DNA from: Gracilariopsis chorda
Lineage: Eukaryota; Rhodophyta; Florideophyceae; Gracilariales; Gracilariaceae
DNA: 64,000 bases
Reading direction: 5' to 3'
Assembly (NCBI GenBank): GCA_003194525.1
Contig: NBIV01000164.1
Span: 1-64,000, forward strand
Positions 23,402 to 35,775 of this stretch are shown piece after piece. How positions within the stretch are numbered: the first letter of the stretch is position 1; each line of letters begins with the position of its first letter. The translations under genes were made by a program, and so were the position numbers. Below the pieces are notes generated by a model that saw only the letters and a list, made by a program, of their open reading frames with translations, was not told the DNA's origin and made no database searches.

Positions 23402-24400
23402 CCTTTCTGTCACCAAAAATGCTACAGATGGTAGCGTTCCTGTAGTGGGACTGATTTATCCTGCACCGCCTCTGCGTTGTCGCTATAGTTCAATGACCCC
23501 CCGAAAAAGTAGACAGGGTGGTGCCAGCTACCACGGGCTATTGCGGCCCGTGTGTTGACAGTCATAGTTTCGCTTGGACGTTGTGCTCCGCCTCGCCAGC
23601 CGCTGGCAATCCCTTCACACTTCCGCTTCGTCTGCTGCCCACCGTTTCCCCGAGTCGTCAGCCTCAGTCGTCAGTACTCTGGTCCATGTCGTCTTATGCC
23701 CATAGCCCATGGCCCTTAAAACTCCAGTACCCGACTTTGTTGACTTCCAAGAAGCCCCTGCCACGTTTCTGTCTCCTCTTTCTTTTGCGCTTTGCATCCC
23801 TCTGAAACAAATCCTATCACTTTCAGCGTGGACACCGTTTCGGCGTCCATGTCTCCGTTCGCAGACAACTCTTCCCTTTTCCCTTCCATTCCGCTCGTGC
23901 TTGCCTTCTTCATAATAAATATCGTCGTTGCCAGTACCCTCCCTTGCTTCTTGGGTCGCATCGTGTCCTTCTTCATCAATCGCGCGCGCGGCGACACACT
24001 CCGTATCGTTATGCATTCGATTTACATCTACCCACTAGCCGGTCGCGCCGTTGCATTAAGTGCACTAAACGGTGCCAAACGGAACAATTGCTCTAGAGGA
24101 GTTAGGACTCCAGATACGGTAGTGGCGAAAATTGCCCAAAGTCAACTTGAACCAACTTCTCACTGTCGTGCAACCAGCCACTCTCGATCATGTGGCTCAC
24201 GGCATACAGGAAATAGAGAGGGAAAACGCCGCCTTCTTTCTTAAACGTCCGCCGTATCGTTTGATAAGATGGTATCGTCGACGCACCACTTCTCCTGATC
24301 AAGAGGCATCCCATGAACCCCCCTCTTATCTCACTTGCGTCACTTCCGTCGGCCTTCTTACTATCTATCAATCTGCAACCTTGTTAAACCAGTACTACAC
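23402..24400. other. no recognised gene; C/T-rich plus-strand open stretches
   Basis: Several overlapping plus-strand open stretches (23518-23805, 23709-23915, 23792-24244) are rich in Pro, Ser and Leu. One has two hydrophobic segments near 23.85-23.98 kb that could be membrane helices. Because the DNA is pyrimidine-rich, such frames can be open by chance. No family is recognised. Confidence 0.25.
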
Positions 24401-24607
24401 ATGTCTGGAAAGGCGTCTAGGCTTGCGGGCCTTATCAAGTACGGTGTGCGCTCGGGCGACGCTCCTAACCCTGATTTCGACGCTACTATCCCTGCCCGTT
24501 CCAGTTCGTCTTCACGGCCTGACTGACCATCTTCTACCACGTCGTTTTCGTCTGTAAAATCAGTGGATGAGAATCCATTTCTGGAGCACCTCGTCGAGCT
24601 TACATAG
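24401..24607 (+). other. short Ser-rich open stretch, possible small gene
   Basis: An ATG at 24401 opens 41 codons to a TGA at 24524-24526. The same frame continues protein-like to a TAG at 24605-24607. The part before the TGA contains LAGLIKYGVRSGDAPNPDFD, which looks like real protein. No homologue is recognised and one internal stop would make it a pseudogene. Confidence 0.3.
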
Positions 24608-24975
24608 TTACGAATCACGCATGGTCCCTTTTATTTTTGCGACATGGGTTTGTCTTCTCTCTTTCACATCTCGGTCAAGACAGTGAAGCTACGGTTTATG
24701 TAAGGTGTACCAGCACTTTCTATAGATAAGTGCCGAAAACGCATTCGCATGAGAACATCTGGTCTGAAGATCTCCATTTCTTATGAAACCTCTGTAAAGA
24801 GTGTCACTGATTAGTCTAATGTGACAAGACGTTCGGCAGAGACCCCTACTGATACCGAAGCCCTTGTGAAGCAGGAGGATTGTACGAATCGCTTGAGACA
24901 GCGCGTTTTAGATCATGGGAATAGAGTTATTAGTGAACCCTGTCTGACACAGGCACAGATCACGAACACTCACAT
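24608..24975. other. no recognisable feature
   Basis: No protein-like frame and no repeat was seen. Confidence 0.35.
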
Positions 24976-27412
24976 GTGCAGTTCGTAGGCTCAAATGGTC
25001 TCTGGAACGGGAACAGACGAATTCCGCTACCCACATTCCATGAAAAGGAATGGCAGTTAAAAGGAACTGCCCAACGAATCAGACCGTTAACATGCTCTGA
25101 GATACTGAACGCTGAAACAGTCATTATTGACTACGTACTTGACGAAATGGGTGTCAAATCTGCTATTCCAGAAGAATTCGTAGGGCGAGATGATCACAAT
25201 GGGGAACAAACAAGCATGGATGTGCAGGAGGATATAAACTCCAATACTCCTCCAGTTTACCGTGTCTAAGTGTTGTTGAGATGTACGTCGCTTTCGTGTA
25301 ACGCACAAGCGAAAGCAGATATTGAGAAAGTTGTTGAAAGGCTCCAAACGTCGTTCTGCGATCCAGTGCCAGTGGGAAAGAGACTGTAAACCTGAGAAGG
25401 TAAGCGGGAAGCAACCGGGACTCAGATTGCCATTGACGCCTCTCTGGTGACTTCGAAAGAGAATCAACTACCTTTGCTTGCTATACAATTTGATACGCGA
25501 GAGCAGGGGGAGGGCTCTTAAACTGACGGGAATCAGATAGTGAAGTTCATCAAACAAGAATGGAAGAAAAGAACAACAGAACAAGGAGCGATGCTTTCCT
25601 ATGGAAAGCGAGTTGTTGTTACATGCGACAAAGATTTCGCCTCGAACAGAAATGCCCTACGAATATGGTGCGTCTCAGAAAATATTTATAACCATGAAGG
25701 ATATGGAAGCTCGGGTGGAAGGAGTAGTTAATATGCCAATCGGCCCTTCACACCTGACTACCATCAAAATAGTAGAACAAACCCCAAGAGTCTGGAATGA
25801 AGTACATGCTGTATTCCTCGATGTAATTATGTCGCAAATTGAGCTTAACTACTTTCCCGACACCGTTCGCATCATTCATGATATGGCGCCTACTCCAGAG
25901 AACATATTAAGAGACTGGAAAACGTTCCTTATACCGGGAAACTGTAAAGATTTGTCCCGAAAACGACTAATGTGAAGTTCTAGCATGCAGCCACGATTAC
26001 ACGTGGACGGACATCCAGAACGGTGTTTCAGATCAGTATGGAAAGATCAAAGTGTGCGGAAACAGTTGCGAGTTTACCCCTATCCCAGGTGCAGCATCGT
26101 CATATCTTGATGATTCTTCCGAGACCCATTGGTCGTTATCGTTTCCAAATACAACAGGAAAGATCTCTGTCGACGTACTAGAGACCCCAGGTTCTCTGAG
26201 AAAGAGTCAAAATAAGTCTGAAACCACAGACGGGAATGATATCAGAGACGAATTTCTCGGATAGGGTCGCACCTTGCCCCTTGTGCAGCGTATGCTGAGT
26301 CAGCTTGAAACGTTTTTACCTCAACACGCAAGCACCTCTTGGGTAAAGGCCGGTATCAAAACTCGTCTGAATGTCTTACTATGGGTTTGAGCACGGGTCC
26401 AATGACCAGCTCAGCAGCATGTTGGAACGCTGAAAACGATATATTTGAACGGTTTTTATGTATTGATTCACTTCTTATGCGCGCATATACGATCTTCCAC
26501 ACTCGATTTCTCCATTCTCAACTGCATCTGATCGTGTCTGATCCCGTGTACGCCACGGATGTTAAGTTGCTTTGCGCTCAGATCGGTTGATGTTAGAATT
26601 AACCTGTCATTCAGATAAAAGGAATGACCAGATATCAAGTTTTAGTGGCTATCTTCCATCTGCTGCAATATCTCTGAAGGTAACTGATGCTCTCTCTGCA
26701 TTCCGAGAAGCTTAATCTCCCAAAGACCATACTTACGGGTTTTGGTATCTCGAAGAGAACCAATGCAAGTCCTTTTTCTGCTGTTTACGACTTAAAGTTG
26801 TGTATCGGTGTGAATCAGCTGAGACGTTGTCTCTTGGACTACGGTCTCAGATGTACAAACAAGTTTGCTAAGGCATCAATCCCACATCCGTTACAGGAGG
26901 ATCAATATGGGCTCGCCTGCATACTACCGGTTGATAGCATCCATGTACCTACAGCGCAGCAGCCTCTTCATTCTCTTGCCCGCTAGCTCCAGCGCGGTGC
27001 AGCACTATGGGCAGCGTTCCTCAAGCGTAGGTCACGGAGAAAAGAGCTTATCAGAACATATGCTGCAGGCCTTGGGACCAACTTTCATCAAGCCAGTCAT
27101 CTTGGTTCCTCTTTCAGAAGCACTACGCATGGTTACGTTCTCTTTGGCAACCGAAGTTTTTGCATCAAGTTGCCGCCTCTTGCTTCCTGAAATGACAATT
27201 GATCTAATAGGCCCGTTGGGTGACAAACCTGCACCATGGGTATATGAAACTACCATGAAGGCTCAGGTCTCACATGCGAGTGAGCTAGAAACGGAACTTC
27301 CATCAAATCTTTTTGAGAAGACAGGAGTTATGAGAAAAGTGGGAGAGATCAAAAGAATCTCGTTGGATGTTCTTCCGGGGTCTACACCGTCTATCTGGTC
27401 TTCCAGTGTCTC
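24976..27412 (+). pseudogene. unrecognised decayed coding region, cut by a retroelement
   Basis: Plus-strand protein-like stretches occur at 24976-25269, 25601-25975 (includes VEQTPRVWNEVHAVFLDVIM), 26052-26264, 26687-26986 and 26865-27412. They change frame several times and carry stops. The last stretch is open right up to the LTR of the Ty3/gypsy element inserted at 27413. Protein-like plus-strand sequence resumes at 33014, so one large gene or element was probably split. No domain is recognised. It could be a host gene family or an unfamiliar transposon. Confidence 0.4.
27408..27412. repeat. target-site duplication GTCTC, left copy
   Basis: Identical to 33009-33013 on the other side of the element, the 5-bp duplication expected of a Ty3/gypsy insertion. 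Confidence 0.9.
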
Positions 27413-27857
27413 TGTTGTATCGACCGACCCATGTCTGTCGCGCATTGCTATACCGGTTCTATTCTGCATGTGCTGGAATAATGCGTGCCGCTTTGTCACG
27501 CATATGCGCAAGGAGAGCATGACTATGCTTTTAGATTTCGATACCTTCCGTCGGACCCCGTTTGCGCTTTGCTGTACAAAGCGGAATCGTATGCATGTGC
27601 GTTTTTTCTCAACTTCTTGCGTTCGCACTTGTTGCTGCTACGACTACCATAGCTCCATCTTTGGGCACTACAAATAAATGCTTTCAGCTCCCAAGCTGAG
27701 AGCAACCTCGAAGAGCATCACAGAAGTTGCTCAAGAGGTGTGCCCTCCTTTCCACCTACGCGAACCTCAGCGACCGACAAAACAGTTCCCTCTATCGAAG
27801 AACAAGCCCTGCATCGTTTGCTAGCTCTTACAGCGTTCAGTCTAACTCCAAACAACA
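27413..27857 (+). repeat. 5' LTR of the young Ty3/gypsy element
   Basis: Begins TGTTGTATCG and ends AAACAACA. It is matched by 32564-33008 with about three differences over 445 bp. A poly(A)-type AATAAA lies near 27673. Confidence 0.93.
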
Positions 27858-30800
27858 AAGCGCTTTGCCCAAAGAGTCTGGGTGGTTTTGTCTGCTCGTA
27901 GTAAGAAGCTACTGCAAACATGGCATCTTCGAATTATGGTGTTGTGCCTGTCATCCAGCCCCCGGTTCTCACGACAGTTGATCAGCCCTCTCTTATCAAG
28001 TTTGAAACCGCGTATACCGCCTACTGCGCAAAGGATGAAGAAGTGAATAAGGATCGAAGTGAGGAGGCAACGCTGTCACCCGCATCCATCAAAGACTGTA
28101 TGGAAGCGTCTACTTTGCACGCCCTGTGCATAATGGGAGAAGTACCCGGAATTTCAACATTGGAAGAAGCAAATGTAGAGAATGTTCAAGCTTGGTTCGA
28201 ATCTGCTTCGAGTTCTGCGCCTAAAGACCTTTCAGAGCGTAGCGATTCATCTCTGAGATCCCTTACGTTTGTTCCGAACAAAGCGGACCCTGCAGGCGGG
28301 GTTTCAAACTTTATCATCAATGTGATAACCGTGTTGGATCAGAACGACGCCTCGGAAGTCTTACAGGACACTGATATGGCTAAGAAGTTTATGGACCGCC
28401 TCGTCCGCAAATTTCAGCCAGATCTTCTACAGGAACGAATCAGAATGCTGCGCATGGGGTGGAAGAAGGACCAACTTGCAAACATCAAGCTCTTCAAGGA
28501 TGAAGTCGCCAATATCGTACTCGAAATATCCCTCACGGAGACGGCTCGTGCGCGTCTCAATTCTCGCAAAACTCGTCAACATCGTGATCTTGGACGTCCT
28601 CGAGAAGCTGACATAAGCTCTGATAAATCTGTCACCCCTCTTCCTTTTGAAATGAGAAAATCTGCAAACACTGGAGCCAAGCGAAAGGCTCCCGAATGGA
28701 CGGAACCCTGCTTAAACGAGAATTGTGACGCTATCCAACGCCTGAAAGACTGCCCGAAAACGCCAACAGAACTCAAAAAGGAACTATTTGAGAAACTGTA
28801 CAATAGCAAGAAAGTGAAGAGAGCTAAGTCTGTTAAAGTGCAACCGTTCTCAGACGTTAGGATACCAGATGCAAATGAAGGTCGTTTTCGCATAGCCCTC
28901 GAAGATGCAGTGTTTGATATCGTCCTTGGGGATTCTGGATCAGACTTTAGCGCAATTGACTCTTCAATCTTCGACAAGGTGAAGACCGTCATGCCAGACA
29001 TTAGTGCGAAGACTTTTAATCCACCTATACCCCTGGCAGGTGCGTTCAAGGCCGATAGTGGCACCAATTTCTCTGCATCTCGATCATTGGTGCTCACAGC
29101 TACAATATATCTGCCTTGATCGAATATTCCCGTGCGTGTTCGAGGTATTGAGTTCTATATCGTGGATCAAACTATGGACGAGATTCTCCTGGGGCGCCCA
29201 TTTCTGTATGCCATCGGATTCAACCTCAGAGATCACCTCTTTCGTGTACGTGACTCCATTCACGACAAGCACATAGACGAACTGGGCATACCTGAAGCGA
29301 AGTTCGCCTCTGCGAAGTACGAGGGTCTCAGCTACATGGTGGCTGAAAACGATCCCATACAGCTTCCCGAGGGCCTTGCCGCCGGCATCGGGACGGATTC
29401 CATAGAATCCATCAACCAAGCCTTCGCTAAGATTCTTACTGAGGCAAAGGGCAATGGTGTCTCGGACAAAGGCCGTTCGAAACTCTCCAACATGCTCCAG
29501 CAGTACAGAGATGTCTTTCGAATTAAGCTTGGAAATGACCCACCGGTCGACGTACCACCGTTAACCATCACGCCTGTCGAAAATTCGAAGCCATACCGCT
29601 CCCCACAGCGTGGATGTGCGCCTCAGCAAAGAGATTTTATTGTGCAAACGACTCGAGAACTGGAGGCCGTAGGCGCCATCTACAAGAATCCTTCCGCACG
29701 TTGGGCGTCACCAGCCCTAGCCGTCCCGAAGCCAGGATCTACCGAACTATGATTCACTGTAGATCTGCGGGCACCCGATGCGAGGACAATACCGGTTCAA
29801 TCGGCAATGCCACACCTGGAATCAAAGTTCCAAGACACAGCCGGCAGCACCTGCTTTGCAAACGTGGACCTCGCCCACGGATACTGGCAGATACCACTTT
29901 CACCGGAATCCCAGGAAATGATGTCAATTCAAACTCCCCTTGGGGTTTATTCCTCTAAACGGCTTCTTCAAGGAGGCAGCGATTCCGGCAATCACTTCCA
30001 CGCAGTGCTCTCTCACAAATTCGACGGATGCGTCGAAAAGATGCTGCAGTGGATAGACGATTTCCTCTTTTACGCTACAGACGAAGAAGAACTGCTGATC
30101 AACATTGAATCTTTCCTCTCCGTTTGCAACGAAATTGGGCTCAAGGTGCGCGCCCAAAAGTCAACATTCTTCGCACAGGAAGCGCAGTTCTGTGGCCGCA
30201 TTATATCTGCCAAAGAAGTACAGTACCACCCACGGCATTTTGAATCCCTAGTGTCAATGAAGACTCCCACCATGGCAAATGAGCTTCAACAATTCGTCTG
30301 CCCCACAAATTGGATGCGCAATTCAATCCCAGCCTACGCCGAACGCATAGCATCACTTCACGAGCTTCTTGAGCAATTCTACGCGAAGGTTGGTAAGCGA
30401 ACAAAGAAAGCTTTGCGCAATCTCTCTCTCGGCACCTCATGGGGCGCGAACCATGATTCGGCTTTCACCGACATCAAAGCACAACTAGCTGCCTCTGTCA
30501 AACTCGCGCATCCGAAGTCCAATTGTTACATGTGCCTCTTTAGCGACGCGTCTGACACTCATTGGGGAGCAGTACTCACGCAGGTACCCCTCAACCAGAG
30601 GAACAAGATGATCGAGGAGCAACATAATGAACCACTCTGTTTCCTCTCCGGCGCTTTCTCCGGATCTGCAGCCAATTGGTCTGTTCCAGAAAAGGAAGGC
30701 TACGCGATCGTGGAAGCAATGTGTCGCCTGGACTACTTGGTCATGGGTCATGAAGTGAACATCTTTACTGACCACTCGAACCTTGTCTATTTGTACGATC

Positions 30801-32563
30801 CGTATGGTAGAAACCCAGGTATATCGAGACACACCGCAAGCAAGCTCATGTGCTGGGCTATCAAGCTCAGTGCCTTTCGATAGGTTATCGAACATCTCTC
30901 AGGAGAGCGCAACGTTTGGGCAGACATGCTAACGCGATGGGCTGTAAACCCAAAACGAACAATCAGATGCACTAAATTGCTACGTGCCAAGTCCCTGATG
31001 GTGGCGCCAATCAATCCTGGAGTGGATGCAAAATTAGACTGGCCAGATCTTGAGGACATCAAGAAATCGCAGAGAAGGTCGAAGGATAAACCACCAAATA
31101 CCTTCAAGAAGTCTCCTGATGGCTACAGGACTGATAGCGATGTTTTGTGGATTCCCTCGGACGACGAGCTTCTTAAGCTGCGAATCGTAATCGCGGCCCA
31201 TGCAGGTCATGGAGGACATCGAAGTTCGAACCTAACCCTCGCTACGATCAAAGCATACTTCTCCTGGAAGGACGTAGACGAAAATGTTAAGGATTTCGTG
31301 AACACGTGCCTCCACTGCCTTTGCACAGCGTCTGGAAAGATCATTCCGCGTCCACTAGGCCACGGTCTCCACTCCGATCAACCCAACAAATTAATTCATT
31401 TTGACTTCTGCTACATGTCCCGTGGGGAAGACGGCTTTCTCTACGTACTAGTTATCAAAGATGACCACAGTGGATACATTTGGCTCACACCTACAACCGA
31501 GACAACTGCTGAGGCCACTGCGAACATTTTAATTAAGTGGTTTGCCGCGTTTGGTGTAGCTAACCAGTGGGTGTCTGACCGTGGCTCTCACTTTAAGAAC
31601 GAAGTCGTTCGTGTCCTCAAAGAAAGGACAAAGTCATCTCACCATTTTACGTTGGCATACTGCCCCTGGTCAAATGGCACTGTTGAAGTAGTTTGCAGGG
31701 AACTTTTGCGCGTATGTCGTGCTCTTCTTTCCGAATATCAGCTTCCCCATAGCTGTTGGCCTAGTGTATTGCCGGTGGTTCAATCTGCTTTGAGCAATGC
31801 TATTCTTGATCGCCTTGGAAAGCGTTGTCCCTTGACATTTTTCACTCGTCATAAGCAAGACTCGCCGTTCACTGCTATCACTAGGAAAGTGGGTGGAAAG
31901 TTTCAGGTTCTGAAGCTTGAAAATATTCGCAAGGCAAAGTTGGATCGGATTGAACAACTACAATCGGCCCTCGACGGAATGCATAAGGATGTGGCTGAGC
32001 GTTCAACGAAGAAGCGGCAGCAAGCCATTGCTAGCCACAACAGGAGAACAAACGTTCGTCCGATCAATTTTACAGAAGGAGATTTCGTTCTTGGAGGCGT
32101 ACTACAGCGTGAGCGAACCAACAAACCGTCACTGAAATGGGTCGGACCGTATCGCGTTCTCGAATGTCGATCCGAGTACATTTTCCATATTGAGTCTCTA
32201 TTGAACGGTAAAAAGGAGGAGATTCACGGTAGAAGGTTAAAATTCTTTCGAAACAGGAGTTTTGAGGTCACTGAAGAACTCCAAGAGTATCTTGCTTACC
32301 AACAAAATGAACTTCTGGTCATCGATCGGTTTGTGGACATCAAACGGCGACAGGGGAATATAGAGTTACTCGTGAAATGGCGTAGATTTTCCGATGAGGA
32401 AACGGACTGGGTGACCATTGCCTCACTTCGCGAAGACGTTCCTACGCTTGTGACTAAATACAGGGAGGAGTTGGAGAGAACCGGGACTCAACGTCAGCGC
32501 TCCATCGCTTCGTCAATCTCTAAGTGATTTATTGATGCTTTCACATCATAACTCACGGGGCGC

Positions 32564-33008
32564 TGTTGTATCGACCGACCCATGTCTGTCGCGCATTGCT
32601 ATACCGGTTCTATTCTGCATGTGCTGGAATAATGCGTGCCGCTTTGTCACGCATATGCGCAAGGAGAGCATGACTATGCTTTTAGATTTCGATACCTTCC
32701 GTCGGACCCCGTTTGCGCTTTGCTGTACAAAGCGGAATCGTATGCATGTGCGTTTTTTCTCAACTTCTTGCGTTCGCACTTGTTGCTGCTACGACTACCA
32801 TAGCTCCATCTTTGGGCACTACAAATAAACGCTTTCAGCTCCCAAGCTGAGAGCAACCTCGAAGAGCATCACAGAAGTTGCTCAAGAGGTGTGCCCTCCT
32901 TTCCACCTACGCGAACCTCAGCGACCGACAAAACAATTCCCTCTATCGACGAACAAGCCCTGCATCGTTTGCTAGCTCTTACAGCGTTCAGTCTAACTCC
33001 AAACAACA
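32564..33008 (+). repeat. 3' LTR of the young Ty3/gypsy element
   Basis: Matches 27413-27857 almost exactly and is followed by the target duplication GTCTC. Confidence 0.93.
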
Positions 33009-33013
33009 GTCTC
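33009..33013. repeat. target-site duplication GTCTC, right copy
   Basis: Identical to 27408-27412. Confidence 0.9.
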
Positions 33014-34880
33014 ATCGTTTCAAGAGTGGCACGTGATTTTACTTTTCGAGAAGCTAGCACATGTTAAATCTCAATGCCCAGCGCATGAAGTACAGGCAAT
33101 TCGTCCTAGAACATTTTATTTTCGAAAACAGGGGGTAGGAGTATTGAGGAAGAGTGGTGGCTTTTTCTATCCAACGCAAACAAAACATCAAATATAGATA
33201 CACAATCAACAGCGGGTAAGACCCCAAACATTCGTATAGAGGACATGTCTGTATCTCTTTTCAAGCCCCTTGACGCAAATTTGTTTCCAAAATGCTTAGA
33301 AGTTTCCAACGACATCATATGAGAATGCATGAAAGTTTGTTGTACGAGAAAACGAGTCCCCAAATCATTGAGAAGAATCGAAGCGTGAATCACAATGTAG
33401 ATGAAATACTAGAGGTATCGGAGCGATATGAACCTATATAGCACCATCAAGTAGAGAGCTTCGCTCTCCCAGACTACCTTACTCGAAGTAAAAGAGAGTT
33501 CGAGAGTCAGCAATTGAATTTGATGTTGCTCACACCTTCAATTATGTATTTGAAAGATCTCGAAGAGTTTTCCAGTGCTTGAACAAGCAAGAGTACCTTG
33601 GTCATTTCTGTTCCGTTTGGTTTGCATTTTATGCATTCAATATAGTTGAAAATTGAAGCCAGCCAGTCGACAAAACGCTTGACGTCCTCACGCTCTACAC
33701 CATTCTACTCACCAATTGATAAAGTGTTTGTGAAGAACATCTGGCATGCTTCTATTTCTGCCGTTTCTGTTCTATGCCACAGGCATGGCTTGGACGCTTT
33801 TGAAGTTGGTCAGCTAAAAGCCCTTACCATCATCTTTGGGGATCGAGTTTCTGCCAGAAACTGGAGCCATTACTCACAGGACAACATATCCTACCGTCAA
33901 GTAGCCGAACATCTTGTTTTGATGGGAAAACTTTCGTCTGTCCAGCTTGGGTCGGAAGCAGTTCTCTTTTGATGTATTATCCGTTTGGAAAGTTCTTGTC
34001 TGTCTTTATGCTACTTGTGAGAACCTTAGCTTTGAGATATACATTATTAACAAAGCCTCGGACGGAAGTGATTGAAACCATATGTGATAAATTGGTATCA
34101 CCTTCACTCAATGTTTTCATTAAGCAAGATTCCTATGACATATACCTAGCTTGCCCTGAAGAAGAAGAGATCGCAACCCTCAAGAAAGCCGTATCAAGCT
34201 TCTGCATCATTAAGACGTCAAACCGTTTGGAATGGAATCTGAGAATACGCGACGTATCAGTAAAAGCAGGTCAATGTATTTTACATTCAGAAGTACATAT
34301 GTGAAGATCAGTGGACACGAGATGCTACATATCAATACTCTTCTCTGTAAGAGCGGTTCTTGTGCAGCCTCGTCGACTTCTGGAATGCAATATGGTGATG
34401 AAACAAGTGTGAAGGCAGCGTTTGGTGTACTAACAACCTTCATGACAGATAGTATTGCAGGTGATGGTCTACGACTGGTATCCAAAGCTGCCTCATTTGT
34501 GGCAAGAACTACTACGCTCTTCTAAATGCTAAATCAAGACATCGAAGGCAAAGATGATGCCAGAGGGAGTTCATTTACGTTTTCTTCTTCTGCACGTAAC
34601 AAGGGCAAGGATGTGGACTTCCAGCTGAGGTCTTCCACACGACGATCATCTGAATACTTCAAAGCATCTGGAGACCATCACATGAAGCAGATTAATGGTC
34701 GTACAACGACACTTCGCTCTTATGAATACAAGTCCACAGTTTCGAAATATGGTAAGGCCCTGTTGGTATGTTGGACAATCGAAATGCAATTTTCTGAGCT
34801 TTAACAAAACAGTGCGGAGTTCGGACTTAGCAAGTTGTTTTCTCCAACATATGCCATCTACAGCATCGCCTAAGATTTGA
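33014..34880 (+). pseudogene. unrecognised decayed coding region, downstream half
   Basis: Protein-like plus-strand stretches continue after the retroelement: near 33.28-33.55 kb (LEVSERYEP and ALPDYLTRSKREFESQQ), 33646-33972, 33969-34304, 34232-34525 and 34526-34804. The last two share a frame across one stop. Together with 24976-27412 they may form one gene of about 4.3 kb before insertion. No catalytic motif or known fold is recognised. A short acidic stretch (CPEEEEIATLKKAV) stands out near 34.16 kb. Confidence 0.4.
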
Positions 34881-35519
34881 ATACCTAATCGTTATGGTTA
34901 ATAACACGTTGAACTCACAGGCAAACCGATCAACGGTTTGCAATTGAAACTATCTCGTGGTGCTAGGGAACTTATGGCCCATTTTCTGTCTGAGATTACT
35001 GCGCATACCAGGGAAACCCCAGAACTAAAGCACATAGAAAGCATTGAGACAACAGAGTATCAAGTTATTGTGATCATTACTGCCGGGGAAACAGGTCCCC
35101 CATGATAGCGTGCGAAACGTATGATCCCAAAACGATTGCACAGCCGGCATGCAGAACAAAATTGAAGGTAACCAATGGTTAATGGGCAAGGGAAATCTGT
35201 CCTCCATTGCTGCTAGAGAAGAGTTTTGAGAAGTACGTTTCACAGATCAAAAGGGAAGATAAGATGCCATATCGACGGAGAAGGGACGTCGATCACAGCT
35301 TGTTTGTCCTGGTTGGCATGGACACAGAAACGACTTTCTCTTGTTTCCAAACCCAACTCATGGTTTTTGCCAAAAATGTTTCCTACCATTGCTATATTTC
35401 TATCATTCAAAAAGGTTGAATTGCAGTACTTCTGGGGACGAGGTATGCCCAGGAGGAAGCAAATAAGAACAAATATCTTGAAGGATAACGGCGAGGTACT
35501 CGTTATGACCCAGCTGAAA
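34881..35519. other. no recognisable gene
   Basis: Short open stretches near 35.0-35.5 kb on both strands show no protein-like pattern. This is the outer flank of the next Ty3/gypsy element. Confidence 0.35.
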
Positions 35520-35775
35520 TGAATAGGAGTAGGTAGACGGTACGTTGAATAAAACTTTTTTCGTGAGTTGCCCCGATGCCTCTGTTAATCGAGAGCACCA
35601 CGCCTTTATATAGACTTTAGATTCTCCCCCTTGGAGAAATCTAGAACAAGTTTGTAAGTTGTCCAGCACAGCAAGCTGAGCTGGACAGCTTCCAGATAGT
35701 TCTAGTGACGTCGATGAACTATCTTTCGACGTCACACTAATTGAACAAAGTGTAACTTGCAAACAGTATGTCACA
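35520..35775 (-). repeat. 3' LTR of the older Ty3/gypsy element
   Basis: Minus-strand sequence starts TGTGACATACTG and ends CTCCTATTCA. It is about 92% identical to 40674-40930. Confidence 0.9.

Larger units (their letters stand above)
27413..33008 (+). mobile_element. Ty3/gypsy chromovirus, young, almost whole
   Basis: A 5,596-bp element is flanked by GTCTC duplications. Its LTRs are 445 bp and differ at about three positions, so the insertion is recent. On the plus strand, in order: gag from 27920, a retropepsin-type protease with Asp-Ser-Gly near 28.93 kb, reverse transcriptase near 29.6-30.2 kb with an Asp-Asp pair in QWIDDF, RNase H near 30.5-30.85 kb, and integrase with its HHCC region near 31.2 kb and catalytic core near 31.4-31.75 kb. 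A C-terminal chromodomain sits near 32.3-32.45 kb (VKWRRFSDEETDWV). The frame is mostly open with about two or three breaks. It interrupts an older plus-strand coding remnant. Confidence 0.93.

Noticed and set aside
23518-24244. Membrane protein gene on the plus strand
   Set aside because: The DNA is pyrimidine-rich, several frames are open at once, and the hydrophobic stretches can arise from composition alone.
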